A stretch of DNA of 64,000 bases from Ceratotherium simum simum (GCF_000283155.1 NW_004454207.1:17237787-17301786); one strand, 5' to 3'. Counted from the first letter of the stretch, positions 49,677-62,560 are shown. A program made the numbers and translations. Notes: generated from the sequence alone by a model not told the origin.

Positions 49677-49922
49677 GGGGCCGGCCCGGTGGTGCAAGTG
49701 GTTAAGTGCGCGTGCTCCGCTGCGGCGGCCCTGGGTTTGCCGGTTCGGATCCCAGGCACGCACCGAGGCACTGCTTGGCAAGCCATGCTGCGGCGGCGTC
49801 CCATATAAAGTGGAGGAAGATGGGCACGGATGTTAGCCCAGGGCCAGTCTTCCTCAGCCAAAAATGAGAAGGATTGGCAGATGTTATCACAGGGCTGATC
49901 TCCTCACACATACACAAAAAAA
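49677..49922 (+). mobile_element. ERE-type SINE (short-body subtype), sense
   Basis: Head ggggccggcccggtggtgca, 'cggttcggatcccaggcacg', 'gccatgctgcggcggcgtcc', then tail units 'gaggaagatgggcacggatg' and 'gaaggattggcagatgttat', A-rich end. Flanking tcattatt at 49668-49675 and 49923-49930. The reverse frames at 49661-49971 are SINE translations. Confidence 0.93.
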
Positions 49923-49930
49923 TCATTATT

Positions 49931-50135
49931 GTTCCCCTAAGGAGCCTTTTTAGATATTTTTTCCTTCTCACCCCCTGTGAGGTTTTAATACCATGGGTAT
50001 ATAATATATCAGTTTATATGGCCTTTGGAGTGCCATAAACCATTGTAATAGCTAAGACTTGTTTGCCCCTCAAGAACAAATTTCTGCACTCATACAGTGA
50101 TATTGCCCATTGACAATGCATGGATTAAAGCACAA
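49931..50135. other. Unassigned sequence flanking the SINE
   Basis: Together with 49640-49676 ('accagtgtttctcaatcttt') this may be a hAT-like ancient repeat into which the SINE inserted; not certain. Confidence 0.3.
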
Positions 50136-50139
50136 AGTA

Positions 50140-50760
50140 AAAATCACCTAAAATCCCATACCACAGAGGTGACTACTATTTGCATTTAGACAAATAGCTT
50201 TTCATATATCTTGCTAACAATATTTTATATGCTTTCTTTTATCCGTTCTTGTGCTTTAATAACATAATGTAGAAATATTTCCATATTAATATAAATAGAC
50301 ATCACCTTTTTCAAGTACATACTGCAATTTATTTAATCAATTTCCTGTGACATACATTCTTCTTCTCTTTTGAATTTTAAATAATGCTATGATGAATATC
50401 ATGTCATATCATATTTGTGCAATTGATGTGATATCTTTAGAAATAATTTCTCAAAGTGCAATTTCTGGATAAAGAGGCATGTCTATTTCATTTATTTTTC
50501 TAAATTTTCCAAACTATCTTCCAAAAAGCCTTTACCAATTTACATTCCTTCATATTCTGTGCAAGAAAGCCTATTTACAACACTGAGTATTATCAATTAT
50601 TTTTAAATCTTTGCCAAACTTATAGACATAAAGTGAATCCTCAATATTGTTTTAATTTTTTTGTTCTTTAATAACAAATTGGATTGAGCTCTTTTTAACA
50701 AGAATATTGACTATTTGTATTTTTAAAAAATATTTCTCTGATCTTATAACTTTCAACCAT
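50140..50760 (-). mobile_element. Old L1 fragment (L1ME-like), antisense
   Basis: Reverse old L1 order: 'aataatgctatgatgaatat', 'ttctcaaagtgcaatttctg', 'aagcctttaccaatttacat', 'actgagtattatcaattatt', 'tcctcaatattgttttaatt'. Confidence 0.7.
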
Positions 50761-51680
50761 TTTTTTCTTTTTTCTCTTTGCTTTCCTTATTAAACACATT
50801 GCCCAGAATATAATCATCATGCGCAATCATTTACTGTATTGTACAGTAGTGCTGGTGGAAAATCTATAGGGCTCTGTGCCTTTTCATTTCTCTAATTATT
50901 TTACTTCCTTCTAAATGTACTCTATGTGTAAATGAAGTTTATGATAACTATAGAAACATTGATATGTGTGAGCTTATTATTCATATGTGTTATGATTATT
51001 AAAATATATTTCATAATAATTTTATGTAGAGGTGTTTTTTTAAAAAAATAACATTTAAAATAATTGCAGATCCTTAATTATCAGCGGTAAGATAATTCTC
51101 TTTTATATTTAAGGAGAACTCTAACATTCCAATATATTTTTTCATACTGAAATTTATAAACTCAATTCCCTTCACTCAATTACTTTTTCTCTATAGACTT
51201 TGAACTGACATATTTGATTTCTTTTCATCTTTATCTTTTTTAAAAAAATATCATTCGACTGAGAAAAATATAGCACTTTTCTATGAAGAAGTACTTCTTT
51301 AAAAACAGAGATTTTATGGAACGATAAATATCAAGGAGCTAACAAGGAGAGTCAGAACATATCAGGTTAATATGCACATTGCTCTGGTTCCAGTTAGACT
51401 CATTCCAATTATTTTTAGGTGCTGGTCATGTGAAGCAATACCTGTTTCCACAGTTGGCACATTGTTTTATGCCATCTGTTGCCCATTTATCCAAATTTAT
51501 TCATAAGAGTTGTTATTTATATAGTTTAATATTTTGCTCATGTAAATTCCAATGTTTCCCCCAATATATTGTATATAATAATCCACATCTGGAAAGAAAA
51601 ATGAAGGGTAATAATTATGCTTTGGTTTTGATAACTCTTTTTTGAGAGTCATCTATGTAATTTGATAGTATTTCACTAAA
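50761..51680. other. Unique AT-rich intron
   Basis: Nothing recognised. The 88-residue frame at 51379-51645 has no domain. Confidence 0.5.
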
Positions 51681-51684
51681 CTTT

Positions 51685-51885
51685 CCAGGAATGGAGTACT
51701 GTTGCATGCTACAACATGGATGAACCTTAAAAACGTTATGCTAAGTAAAAGAAGCAAGTTGTGAAAGACCACTTATTGTATCATACCATTTATATGAAAT
51801 GTCCAGAATAGGCAAATCCATAGAGACAGAAAATTGATTAATGGTTGCTAGGAAGTGGGGAGGAGGAGATTTGGGAGGTACTCAT
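51685..51885 (+). mobile_element. L1 3' UTR fragment, sense
   Basis: 'ctacaacatggatgaacctt', 'aaacgttatgctaagtaaaa', 'gaccacttattgtatcatac' and 'aatggttgctaggaagtggg' match the end of ORF2 and the start of an L1M 3' UTR. It faces the next L1 tail-to-tail. Confidence 0.85.
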
Positions 51886-51924
51886 TAATTATTGTTTTAA
51901 TTTGTATGTTAGATCCATATATGC

Positions 51925-52690
51925 CTTTGGTCTTTTACTCAGATAGAATTACATAACATAAAATTAACCATTTTAAAGTGTACAATTCAGTGGATTTTAG
52001 TATATTCACGATGTGCAACCATCATCACTAATTCCAGAACATTTTCATCATTCCAAAAATAAACCCTATACCTCCCAATTCCCCCCTTCTCCCATTTCCT
52101 GGCAACCACTAATCTACTTTCTGTTTCTGTGGATTTGCCTATTCTGGACATTTCATATAAATAGGATTGTACAAAAGGTGGTCTTTTGTGACTGGTTCCT
52201 TTCACTTTGTATGTTTTTAAGGTTAATCTATGTTTTAACATGTAATAGTACTCCATTCCTTTTTATGGTTAAACAATATTCCCTGGCAAGAATATAATAC
52301 ATACTGTTTATGAATGCATCAGTTGATGTACATTTGGGTTGTTTCTACTTTTTGGATCTTGTGAATAACGCTGCTATGAACATTTGTGTACAAATTTTTG
52401 TGTGAACATGTTTTGAATTCACTAGAATATAGCTAGCAGTAAAATTGCTGAGTCATAAGGTAACTCTCTAACTTTTTGAGGAACTACCAAACTGTTTTCC
52501 ACAACAGCTGTACCATTTTACATTCAAACACTACAAACCATGTTTGCAGTGTTTGAGGGTTCCAATTTCTCCACACTTTCCTCAACACTTGTTGTTTTCT
52601 ATTTTTTCTTTTATTATATCCATCCTGGTGAGTGTAAAGTGCTAATGCATTATGATTTTGTGCATTTGTTTTTAAATTGCTCTTATTATA
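51925..52690 (-). mobile_element. L1 3' end, antisense
   Basis: 'aaattaaccattttaaagtg', 'tgtgcaaccatcatcactaa', 'tttcctggcaaccactaatc', 'aataacgctgctatgaacat', 'cacactttcctcaacacttg' give a reverse L1 3' UTR plus ORF2 end. The opposed frames at 51987-52297 come from it. Confidence 0.88.
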
Positions 52691-54420
52691 AATGCATCTG
52701 TGGTTTTATAAATGGAATTGCTAATATAAAAGTTATTTAAACCACCTTGACACATGCTATGTATCTAGTGGCATCCTATCAGGAATTGGTGATGGTTATG
52801 TACTACATTTATGAAAGAAAAAACTTTCTGATGAAGTCGAGGATCTGATTGTATGCTCTAAGCTTTAACCTAAGTCATTTTTTACAGCTAAGTATTTCAA
52901 TCCCTGAAGATCCATCTTTACCAAATTTACAAAAGTAGCTTTAAAAGAATTGTACTAATAGATTTCTGTGTTAATGGAATGGCCATTCTGGCTTTCCAAG
53001 CCTGGTCTCTATAATGCCAAGAAAAGGGGGAAAAAATCATGCTTATTTATAACCTGTCTTGATCTGAAATTCCACTGGGGGGAAATAAAGCAGCTTCTCA
53101 CTGAAAAATACGTTTACATAATACCAGTATATAAACCATCCCTTCAGGGTAAGTTAAACACCTCTGGAAATTTCATTAACTCTATTGAACTGATAGTCAT
53201 TAAAATAAATATATATCTTCATGAAACATTTGGCTTCCCTGGAGGCAAGAGAATAAAAAAAAAGATAAAACTAATCAAAACAATATAGGGGAGGAGGGAG
53301 AAGGAAAATCACACTAACAGTATATAGGTTTAAGATTTTCCTTATTGATAAACAAAAATCATCTTCTTGATTTGGGTTATAATATAACGATTTAATCTCT
53401 TTTCAAAGGTCTTGTTCAAAATGATTCACTTTTAATAACAAAAATGAGCCTCTTATTGCTATCTTCTTAGGAATTCTCCTACTGGGGCCTTTACAAAAGA
53501 TTTTATTTTACTAGGTACAATGATTTTGCATGCATTTTTAAATACCTAGGGAGCAGTTATGGCTAAACTAGTAATTTACAAAGTTTTGAGGACTTCTGAA
53601 GAAAAAAGTGTAAAAGAATACGAATATCTTATAGTAATTCCCATACTCCCCTTTTCTTCTTCACTTGTGTGGGAGACAAGACCCAGGAGTTGATGGAAAG
53701 GAGCAGGAATCTCCCCTTCTCCTTGATTAGTTGAGAAGGAGAGCCATCTTTTAGGGATGGCTAATATTGTTGAGTTATGATGGATGAAGAATTAAGCTGC
53801 TTGAAAGTGGAATGAAAATTTCCTGGAGTGACTGAGAGCAAAATCGTGAATTAAAGAGAGTTAACAAAGAGAAATATACAGATTACTCTGTAAAGGTCCC
53901 AAATGAGATCTTAGATCTTATAGTATTATTTTAACATACTGTGGTATTAAAATTACCTTTATGTTTGACTATTTTAATAAAATGCATATGTGTGTTTTAT
54001 ACTTTGTTGGAGATTCTTGTTCTCAATTCTTGATACTCTGCATGATAGCGATATGTACTATGTAATTTGGCAGAAATTCCTCCAAGCAGCAAGCAGAACA
54101 TTTCACAGGGACATTTTAAGACATGTATAAATATATTAAAATTTGTATCTGCAAATGCAAATTTTTAAAGTAACAGAAAATATCAGAATTGTTTTCTCTT
54201 TGTTCTTTCCTATATAAGCAGGCATTAGTTAATCTGTGGGCCTTTTTATAAATGCTGGGATGCCTCGCTACCCCCAAGTCATAGTGTCTTAAACTTCACA
54301 ATTCTAAATTCAGTTATTTAGTTATTCAGTTAAGTTTAACAATACATAGTTATTAATCATTACTACTGAGACTGATTAATGTCAAAATAGTGCAAAGTGA
54401 GGGCACAGTTTCAGTATGCG
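52691..54420. other. Unique intronic sequence
   Basis: No repeat or exon recognised in 1.7 kb. The 106-residue frame at 52968-53288 has no recognisable domain and ends in low-complexity Lys/Ile sequence. Confidence 0.55.
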
Positions 54421-54424
54421 CGAG

Positions 54425-54810
54425 TTTCCATTAGCACAGTCCAATCATGTTATCTGCAGATAGGGACAGTTTTATTCCTTCCTTTCCCATCAATATGCAT
54501 TTTACTTTCTTTTATTGTCTTATTTCACTGGCTAGATCTTCCAGCATTGTGTTGAAAAAGAGTAGAGAAAGTGGAAATCCTTGTCTTGTTCCTGATTTTA
54601 GGGGGAAAGCATTCAATCCATTCAGGCTTTCACCATTAAGTACAATGCTAGCTGTAGGTTTTTTGTTGATGCTCTTTATCAAGTTGAAGATGTTCTTCTC
54701 TATCTCTGTATTCTTATTTTTCTAAGAGTTCTTATCATGACTAGGTGTTGAATTTTGTCAAATTATTTTTCTGATCATGTGATTTTTCTTCATTAATCTG
54801 TTCATCTTGT
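54425..54810 (-). mobile_element. L1 ORF2 internal fragment, antisense
   Basis: 'gagaaagtggaaatccttgt', 'cttgttcctgattttagggg', 'tacaatgctagctgtaggtt', 'ttgaattttgtcaaattatt' match the reverse of the ORF2 reverse-transcriptase region. No UTR attached. Confidence 0.8.
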
Positions 54811-54839
54811 CTGTTTTTGCCTGAGCTCTACTGAACTAT

Positions 54840-55200
54840 GCTGAATTCCAGGTTTGGGTTAGATTCAAGTCTATTCCACATGTGTTAATTTGGGGATCCA
54901 TGCTGAAGGAACAATAGCTATCTGGAACATGTTATTCACATGGCAAAGGGTGGAAGCTCCAGGAGAGTTGACAGAAACATGGAATGCCACTTAAAGACTC
55001 ACCTTATAATAGGCACAGTGTCACTTCCATCCATGTTCCATTGTCCAAAGGAAATCATAGCAATGTCTAAAGCAAATGTATTAAAGGTATATACTCTGCC
55101 TACTCTAGTAGGAGGCACCTCAAAATCACATGGCAAAAGGCATGGATGAATAATTCTATTGCAATGAGGGAGTGAATAATTGGAAGCAATGATCCAATTT
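54840..55200 (+). repeat. Ancient repeat, same family as 59100-59600 (partial)
   Basis: 'catgctgaaggaacaatagc', 'tatctggaacatgttattca', 'gtgtcacttccatccatgtt' and 'aaaatcacatggcaaaaggc' belong to a common eutherian repeat that I cannot name. The 69-residue frame at 54940-55149 comes from it. Confidence 0.5.
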
Positions 55201-55840
55201 ACCTCTGACTCACTTTATGAATCTGTTTTACATTCTACTCTACACAAGTGTCAGGAAATGAAAATTAATCCTCCACATGAAAAGGTGGGGAATCCTTATT
55301 TGCCTTACAAACTATAAGGGATGTTCCTCTTGACATACAATTAAGTCTGATACATTGTATTTTGGAGAATTTGAAGAAATAGTTTTGGTAAACTAACGGG
55401 AAAATGCTTCAGAATATACTTCATACTACATCAAAGGCAATATATTTTTAAATCCAACCTATATTCTCTGATTCTTTTGGTTTTGAACTATAGGTCGGCA
55501 TTTGATTGGGAGGATTTTTTGGGAATCTTTTGTAAGCTTGCACAGCTAAGCTAAATACAGAGACTTAAAATAGAGTTCAGTTGTATCAGTGTATCAGTTT
55601 GACGTGTATGTGTGTGTGTGTGTGTGTGTGGTGAAACCTTTGCACTTGACATTTATTTTCAGAAATCTTCTAAAGTTTTTTATGAATCAGAAATCTATAG
55701 ACTATTTGGTACCTCTCAGATAGTCATCACAGAATCCTATAGGATGATAAACGTCCAGGATTTTTCAGGTCACAATTTGAATTTTATTTGAAGAGACACA
55801 ATAGTCATTAAAAAGACCACAAAGAAAAGCCTGGGGACAG
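55201..55840. other. Unique intron with a (TG)n microsatellite
   Basis: TG units at 55609-55630. Otherwise nothing recognised. Confidence 0.6.
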
Positions 55841-55844
55841 AATT

Positions 55845-56210
55845 ATTTTTTATATATTTCTTTTTTTAATTTAAACACAGTTGACATGCAATATTATGTT
55901 ACTTTCAGGTGTACAATATAGTGATGTGACATTTATATGCATTATGAAATAATCACCACAATAAGTCTAGTAACTGTCTGTCACCATACAAAGTTATGAC
56001 ACTATGATTGACTATATTCCCTACGCTGTATATTATATCCCTGTGACTTATTTATAACTGAAAGTTTGTATCTCTTAATCTCCTTCACCTATTTTGCCCA
56101 ACTCCCCACCCCCCTCCCCTCTGGCAACCACCAGTTCTCTATATCTTATGAGTCTATTTCTGTTTTGCTTTGTTTGTTCATTTGTTTTGTTTTTAAGATT
56201 CCACAGAATT
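55845..56210 (-). mobile_element. L1 3' UTR end (L1M type), antisense
   Basis: 'aatttaaacacagttgacat', 'ttactttcaggtgtacaata', 'aataatcaccacaataagtc', 'ccctctggcaaccaccagtt' are typical of reverse L1MA/MB-type 3' UTRs. Confidence 0.83.
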
Positions 56211-58140
56211 CTTAGGTTTAATCCAGAACAAACATGTAGCACCTGATATTTCATGTACTCACAGAGTGACAGAGAACTTTCCTTACCAGCAGAGAATAAA
56301 GGAAATGGTTGCTCAGAATCTATTCAGGATACTAATTGGTTGCAGTTGAGGTAGTGGTTTTAATAATATGGACACTTGTGCCCCAATAATTGATCCGGGA
56401 CCACCAACACATTAACACAGACTATTGAGCACAGAAGGAGCCAGGGATGATTTGCAATCACTCCTCGTCAGATTGATTTGAATTAAAATGAATAACCCAG
56501 AGGACAGGAGCCACCTCATTATCAGTTTTCTTAGGTCAAGACTGAGCAAAATTAAGAACCATATTAAAAAAGTATTTGTGTTCGCAGGCATTCATGTGAA
56601 TGACATTTGAAACACAATTTTCAGAACAAAATAAAAGCAGCTGAGTTAGAATTCAATTAGAGCCTTTCCAGTATTTGTCAAATAAAAAGGAGCAAATTTT
56701 ACTGAAAAGAAAATCAGTGAAGGAAAAAATTCTGAACATGCTTATTGTTATTTGAATTTTGTCAGTTGCAGGAAAGGGACATAGTTGAAATATTGGAAGT
56801 AAGTAAACTTTAAAGTTGTTATTTTTTCTTCTAATTTTCCCTTCTGCAGTGACTTCTGATTCCTTCTAATATAGCAATAAACAAAATATAAGGAGATCAG
56901 CATTGCATGTGAGTGTCTGCAGTTGCTGCACTTGATACATTCTTCTTCAGTGATGTCTATGTCATGGCTCTTCTCCTTTCTCATCTTCCTTCATTGTTGA
57001 TTTGCCTCCTCTTTCCTTTTTCCTTTCACGATTATCTACTTTTACAACTTGAACAATGAACCTGCATATCCTTCACTGGCTTCTCTTTCAAAGAATCCAT
57101 CCAATATGCCCAACTACCTATTGGAAGTGTTCACTGGGTGATCTCCATGTTGCCTCAACTTTTCCCCTCCCTTATTTCTCGTCCTCTGTCTGCTCTCCCC
57201 TTCCTTCAAATTAAACAATGAAAATCAACTCATCATCTCTTGATTTACCAATTAGTTAATTCTCCACCTATGTCAAAATCTCCATTATCTCTGATTCTTG
57301 CCCCTCCTTTAACTCCAAATCTCATTTGTTACCAGACCAAACTGGGAAAGAGAAATTGACATCTGTGCCTGGTTTCTAGTGTGTTAATTTTTTATTGTTA
57401 ATTATATTAGTAGTCTTAATTCTTATCTGCTTTATAATTCCACCGATTCCACCTGCTTCAAATTCTTACTGCCCAATGCCTAGGCGAAAAATAGTACGCA
57501 CATGACACACGGTTCTTGGCAGACATTTCCTTTGACCTTGACATTCTCTCCTGATGTTCCTAAACATGGCTTCGAAATTCATTAGTGTCTCAGAAAGTCA
57601 AAATCAATATGGTATTGTTGGCATAGTATGAAATTTGTCTGCAATCTTGGCCTACATTATTGTAATCCCATGTAAAACATTCTTCTTGTCTGTGGATACT
57701 TCCACTCTGAATATATTGTACGAACTTCCATCAGATAAATCTATCTGAAGCACTCTTCTCGTTGTGTCAGTTTAGCATTCCACATGAATGTAATCATTGT
57801 CTATATAAGCTGGGATGAGGAAATGCTTGAGAAGCCCTGATTAATGAAGTGACATGATTACTGCTTCATGACTTGTATCTCTGAACTCATTGGTGCTAGT
57901 TTTGGAGGATTTGTTGGGAACAACAGCTCTTCCTTGTATAGTAGCACCTTCCTTCTGTTTGGTTCCTCAGACAAATGATCCCACTTGCTTATGTTTATCT
58001 ACAAAATTTTCAAAGCTTCTAGATAGCTGCTGGCATCCATCATTTTATTTTAGGATGGAAAGTCTCTTTCCCTCATCCAATTTTTGTCATTTCAGTGGAA
58101 TTTCATTGCTAAAGAAAGTAAGATAAATAAATGTCCTTAG
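56211..58140. other. Unique intronic sequence
   Basis: No certain repeat. The pyrimidine-rich 57.0-57.5 kb stretch ('aatgaaaatcaactcatcat', 'cctttaactccaaatctcat') may be an old LINE remnant but is not secure. Frames at 56748-56984 (-) and 57890-58126 (+) have no domain. Confidence 0.5.
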
Positions 58141-58144
58141 TCCA

Positions 58145-58400
58145 GTATTTTATACATTTTTAATATCTTTATTTCGAAATAGTTTTCAACTTAGGAAAAA
58201 GTTCTGAAAATAGCACATAGAGTTCCTGTGTACCCTTTGTCCACTTTCCCCGAATTTTAACAACTTACAAAATCATAGTTCAAGTATCAAAATCAAGAAA
58301 TTAACATTGATTCAATACCATTAACTAATCTACAGATTAGTCCTGCTTTGTAGAGTGTAATGTTCAACTATTGGTGTATTGACTATATTCATCCAAACTT
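58145..58400 (-). mobile_element. Old L1 3' UTR fragment (L1M type), antisense
   Basis: 'tatttcgaaatagttttcaa', 'ttctgaaaatagcacataga', 'gttcctgtgtaccctttgtc', 'aaatcaagaaattaacattg' follow the reverse old L1 3' UTR. Confidence 0.68.
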
Positions 58401-59095
58401 TTATTTCTACTTAATTTAAAACAAAGAAATATTGCACTTAGAAAGTGATTGATCTTAATATTGACAAGTAAAATAGTAAAAGACACTAAAATAAATTTTC
58501 ATTCTATTTCCATTTTCAAAATTCTTTTGCATGTTATCTTTTACTTATATAATTAATATTTATCTTAGTTGACTATTTGGATTGCAAAGAGCAGCCTTCA
58601 TCCTTAAATGATCAAACATTCATTGGTCTTTGTTCTTTGTAACCTAAAGACTAAGAACCTTTAGTATCATCTGATAGAAATTCGTGCACAGAAACAAAAA
58701 TGTAATGTGTTTCATTCAAGGTGGAACTGGGGCCTAGAAATTTGTTAGGAACCAAAGATCCTCTCTCTCTAGCTCTGTCTCTCTCAGTCTCAGTGGTCAC
58801 AAGTTGTCTTATTACATATGCAATAGGACTTTTTCATCTCTCTGTATATCTGTTGTGTCCTCTCTTTTTTAAACCTTTTTCTCTCCTTATAAATGGCCGC
58901 ATAATGGCTACCATAGTCAAAGTAGATCATCTTTCAGCTCTATTATTCACCATAGCCTGGAAACTCCCCTTTTTGACTCTTTGTTCAAATCCAAAAGAGG
59001 AATTTGCCCAATCCAACTTGTTTTGGGAGGGCAGGCTACATATGTTGCATCATTGGCTTATGTATAGATGCTTCCCACCTCCTTATGTCAAGTTC
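58401..59095. other. Unique intronic sequence
   Basis: The 132-residue frame at 58721-59119 is Leu/Ser/Cys-rich and crosses into the next repeat. No domain or splice signature supports it. Confidence 0.5.
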
Positions 59096-59099
59096 TTAT

Positions 59100-59600
59100 C
59101 CCTTACTAAACCAGACTAACTGTATCATTTAGTCTTTGCTACATAACAACCAACCCCCAAAATACAACAGTCATTCATTTGCTTACAGTTCTGTGGCGCT
59201 ATCAATTCAGGCTGGGCTCAGCGAGGATGGTTTCTCTGTTTTACGTGACGTCAGCTGGGCTGACTGCTATGTCTGGAACCTCAGCTGGAGTGGCTGAGCT
59301 TCTTTCCTTATGTGCTTCTCCATCTTCGAGGGAGCTAGCCCAAGCTAATTCATATACTGACTCTGGAGTCCCAGAAGCAGCAGGAGAGTGTAAGCCCCAG
59401 TACAATCTGTCCTTGTGTCTGTCCTTGTGTCACTTTTGCTGATGTCTCATTGACCAAAACAAGTTACACGGCCAAGTCCAGATTCAAGGGACGGAGAAGG
59501 AGATTTTACCACCCGTTAGAAGTTGCAAAATCACATTGAAAAGGGATATCATGCAGAAATGGAAGAATTTATGGCCTTTTTATCTATCACAGTAATCTGG
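59100..59600 (+). repeat. Ancient repeat, same family as 54840-55200 (longer copy)
   Basis: 'gctacataacaaccaacccc', 'cttacagttctgtggcgcta', 'gtctcattgaccaaaacaag', 'ttacacggccaagtccagat' and 'caaaatcacattgaaaaggg' are in the order of a widespread eutherian repeat. The family name is not recalled. The 87-residue frame at 59179-59442 is its translation. Confidence 0.55.
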
Positions 59601-61697
59601 GAAAATGGGATGTTATGGTGTAGAACATAACAATTACGGACAAAAGGGGATGTGAGCACATATTTCCCCAGTCCGGCTTATGAATGGGCAGCTCCAGAAT
59701 ATGGTTAATACGATGAGGTCAGCAGGGTGCCATACTTCATTTAAATTGATGCAGTTTGTTTTATTAATAATTATAATGATCTCAACAAGAGAGTCATGAA
59801 ATAGTTTGAGGGAAGTATATATGTAAAAAGTGTACAACCTATCTACAGTCAATCCTTTGATTGTAATCTAGTTAAGATTAGATAGCAATGACTGAAAATC
59901 ATTTTCCCTGATGGTTATTCTGCAGTACAAGCAAATTAAAAATGTGGTATCCTTCCTGGTATGAAAGAACTCACATTGGGAAAAAAAAGAAAAGACAAAA
60001 ACACCATCACAATTAACACCAATTGGAGTCAGTACTGGAAAGAGGGAATTTATTCTAGCTTTCCGTTCTTCATAGTTGCCCTCATGGGTTGAAGCTGAAG
60101 TACATTTATTGGTTTTGCTTGAAGTTTGGACTGGTACTGCCCACATTGTGCTTTTATAGTGGGTAAAGAGAAGCAGTAAATTCCCAGTAGCTAATGTTTC
60201 GCTGTGTAAAAATAGACAATCCATTAATACCTAGTCTTGTCAACCTCTATTTTCTGGAGTGTTCCTCAGATATAAGTATTAGGATTATGAATCAGAGTTC
60301 ATTATGAGGTCAACAGGATGTCATACTTCTTTCTGAGCACTAAAAGGTGCACCTTGGTTCTGAAAAGCTTAACAGACTTTCATAAAGAGAATACTCCCAT
60401 CTCCACTCTCTTAGATTCATTCTTGGGGAGAAAAGAGATCCTGGTAGTGAGTGGAAAATCAATTGCTAACTTTCTGGAGCTGCATTAAGTTTTACTTACC
60501 AGTAGGACGCCATTATCTCTTTTGGAACCCCGCTGGCCAAGCCATTAGCTCCCTTTTCACCAACAGGGTGAGGCCTTTGCTGCTTCTGAGTTAGAAGTTT
60601 TATACATTATACGTAAATGCCCTTGTTTTTAAAAATGGAATTGCATCTAGAAATGTGTTGGTATTCTGTAGAGATAGCTGCTATCAAAGAAAATCTACAA
60701 TGAGGCTATAATTGACCTCTACCTGACCCATTATATGGTTATAGTTTAATTCTAGCTTCTATAAAATTATTGCAATGGTTTCAAGTGTTTAAAGTAGCTA
60801 TTTAAATTTATCTCAGTGAGACACTTTATTCTCTGTCCTAGTTCAGACATATGAGCCCTAAAAAGCATGTGGTCTAAAAGTTTAGATTTCTACGTTAAAA
60901 AGGGACAATAATCCTTTGATTTAAAGAGGGAAAATGATCCTTTACCATGATATAATTTCTGTAATGAAGTTGCTGTTTTTCAAGTATTATTTATTAATTC
61001 TAAAATCAATTTGAAAACCACTTAAATTTAATAATTCCAGTATGCTAATACTATAGAAAATTGTTTCAACTGAGAGAAGATTGAACTAAAAATAACTATC
61101 ACTTCTGTGAATACTACTTTTAGTTTGAGACAGTAGTTGAAAGCAATACAGTTGTCTTAAATTTATAATACGGTACCAAACGGTTCTCAAGATCTTTTGC
61201 CTTGCATATCTTTTTAATTAGACAACTCCCTTTGAAATTTTTGACCCCTCAAAACAAAGGCATATCTTGAAAAACAAAAAAAAACAAAGCAGTTAAAACA
61301 TTGAATTGTGAAATGTTAAAAGCCTCTCTGGCAAGTGTGAGTTTCATTTTGTTACATTGGTGATTAAAAAAATAAACAAACAAGAAAACAACCTTTTATG
61401 GGCATTTTTTAATAATTTATTTTTAATAAATCATGTCATATAATGTGATTTCTAAATTAGGGTGCATCAGACAATACTTAGATTATTCTGCTTAAAAACT
61501 AATAAAACCATTTATAGGGGAAAAAAGGAGTAATATATGCTGTATTAGTTAATCTTCTAAAAATAAGAACCAGTTTTCGTTCTGATATTTCCTAAGACTT
61601 GATTAAACCATATATGGTCAGTATAGTCTTGTGACTAAGAGACAGCACATATCCTGATTCCAGGTAGCTGTTTTCTCTCTGTAAGATGATACTTAGA
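59601..61697. other. Unique intronic sequence
   Basis: No repeat named and no exon recognised in about 2.1 kb. The 118-residue reverse frame at 59868-60224 has no recognisable domain. Confidence 0.55.
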
Positions 61698-61712
61698 AAG
61701 AATACTTCTTTA

Positions 61713-61920
61713 TTTTTTTATTTCTTTATTTTTTTTGGTGAGGAAGACTGGCCCTGAGCTAACATCTGTGCCCATCTTCTTCTATTTTGCATGTAGGATG
61801 CCGCCATAGCATGGCTTGACAAGTGGTGAGTCGGTCCGCACCTGGGATTCAAAGCTGTGAACTCTGGGCTGCCAAAGCCAAGCATGGGAACTTAACCACT
61901 ATGCCACGGGGCCGGCCCCT
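61713..61920 (-). mobile_element. ERE-type SINE (short-body subtype), antisense, 15-bp duplication
   Basis: T-rich tail, 'ggtgaggaagactggccctg', 'cttctattttgcatgtagga', 'gcatggcttgacaagtggtg', 'cggtccgcacctgggattc' and head 'ccactatgccacggggccgg'. Flanked by aagaatacttcttta (61698-61712) and aagaatgcttcttta (61921-61935), one mismatch. Confidence 0.95.
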
Positions 61921-61935
61921 AAGAATGCTTCTTTA

Positions 61936-62224
61936 GAGTGAATGCACCTGACTATCCATAGCAGTGAACATATTAATCATCTTTTAGCAACATACAAGTG
62001 GTTGTACACATAGTATGCTCCGGGAGAAACTGGTTATACTTTCATAGAATAGTCATTTTCACAAGAGAGAATAAAAAGTCTCATTTGGAATGGTCTCAGA
62101 ACATTCAAGCTAGCGGTATACTGAAGCCAACTTGTACTGACTCACAAGAGCCTGACAAACGCTACAAATCATCTCCCCCCACACACTGTGAAACTGTTAA
62201 ACATTCACCAGCAACCACTGATTT
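61936..62224. other. Unique intronic sequence
   Basis: Nothing recognised; the 96-residue frame at 61998-62288 runs into the adjacent L1 and has no domain. Confidence 0.5.
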
Positions 62225-62560
62225 TTTTTTTTTCAGGGAGGGGGGTTCCAGTTTTACTGAGAAAAAATTGACATACATCACTCTATAAGTTTAAGGCGTA
62301 CAGCATGACGCTTTGATTTACATATATTGTGAAGTGATTACCACAATAGGTTCAGCTAGCATCCATCTTTTCATGTAGATACAAGAAAAAGAAAGAAAGA
62401 AGAAAAGAAAAAAGGAAAAAAACCTTTTTCTCCTTGTGATGAGAACTCTTAGGAATTACTCTCTTGACAACTTTCCTATATATCATACAGCAGTGTTAGC
62501 TATAGATCTATGCATAGTTTTAAAACAATTACATTCTACATGATCTAATTTGGAATGAAT
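62225..62560 (-). mobile_element. L1 3' UTR fragment (L1M type), antisense
   Basis: 'tccagttttactgagaaaaa', 'attgacatacatcactctat', 'gtgaagtgattaccacaata' and 'tcatacagcagtgttagcta' match a reverse L1M 3' UTR. A purine run (GAAA/AAAG) lies at about 62383-62420. Confidence 0.75.

Noticed and set aside
58721..59119. 132-residue + strand frame
   Set aside because: Leu/Ser/Cys-rich without a domain, and it runs into an ancient repeat.
59868..60224. 118-residue reverse frame
   Set aside because: No recognisable motif, no splice sites examined that would link it to another exon, and no conservation evidence.
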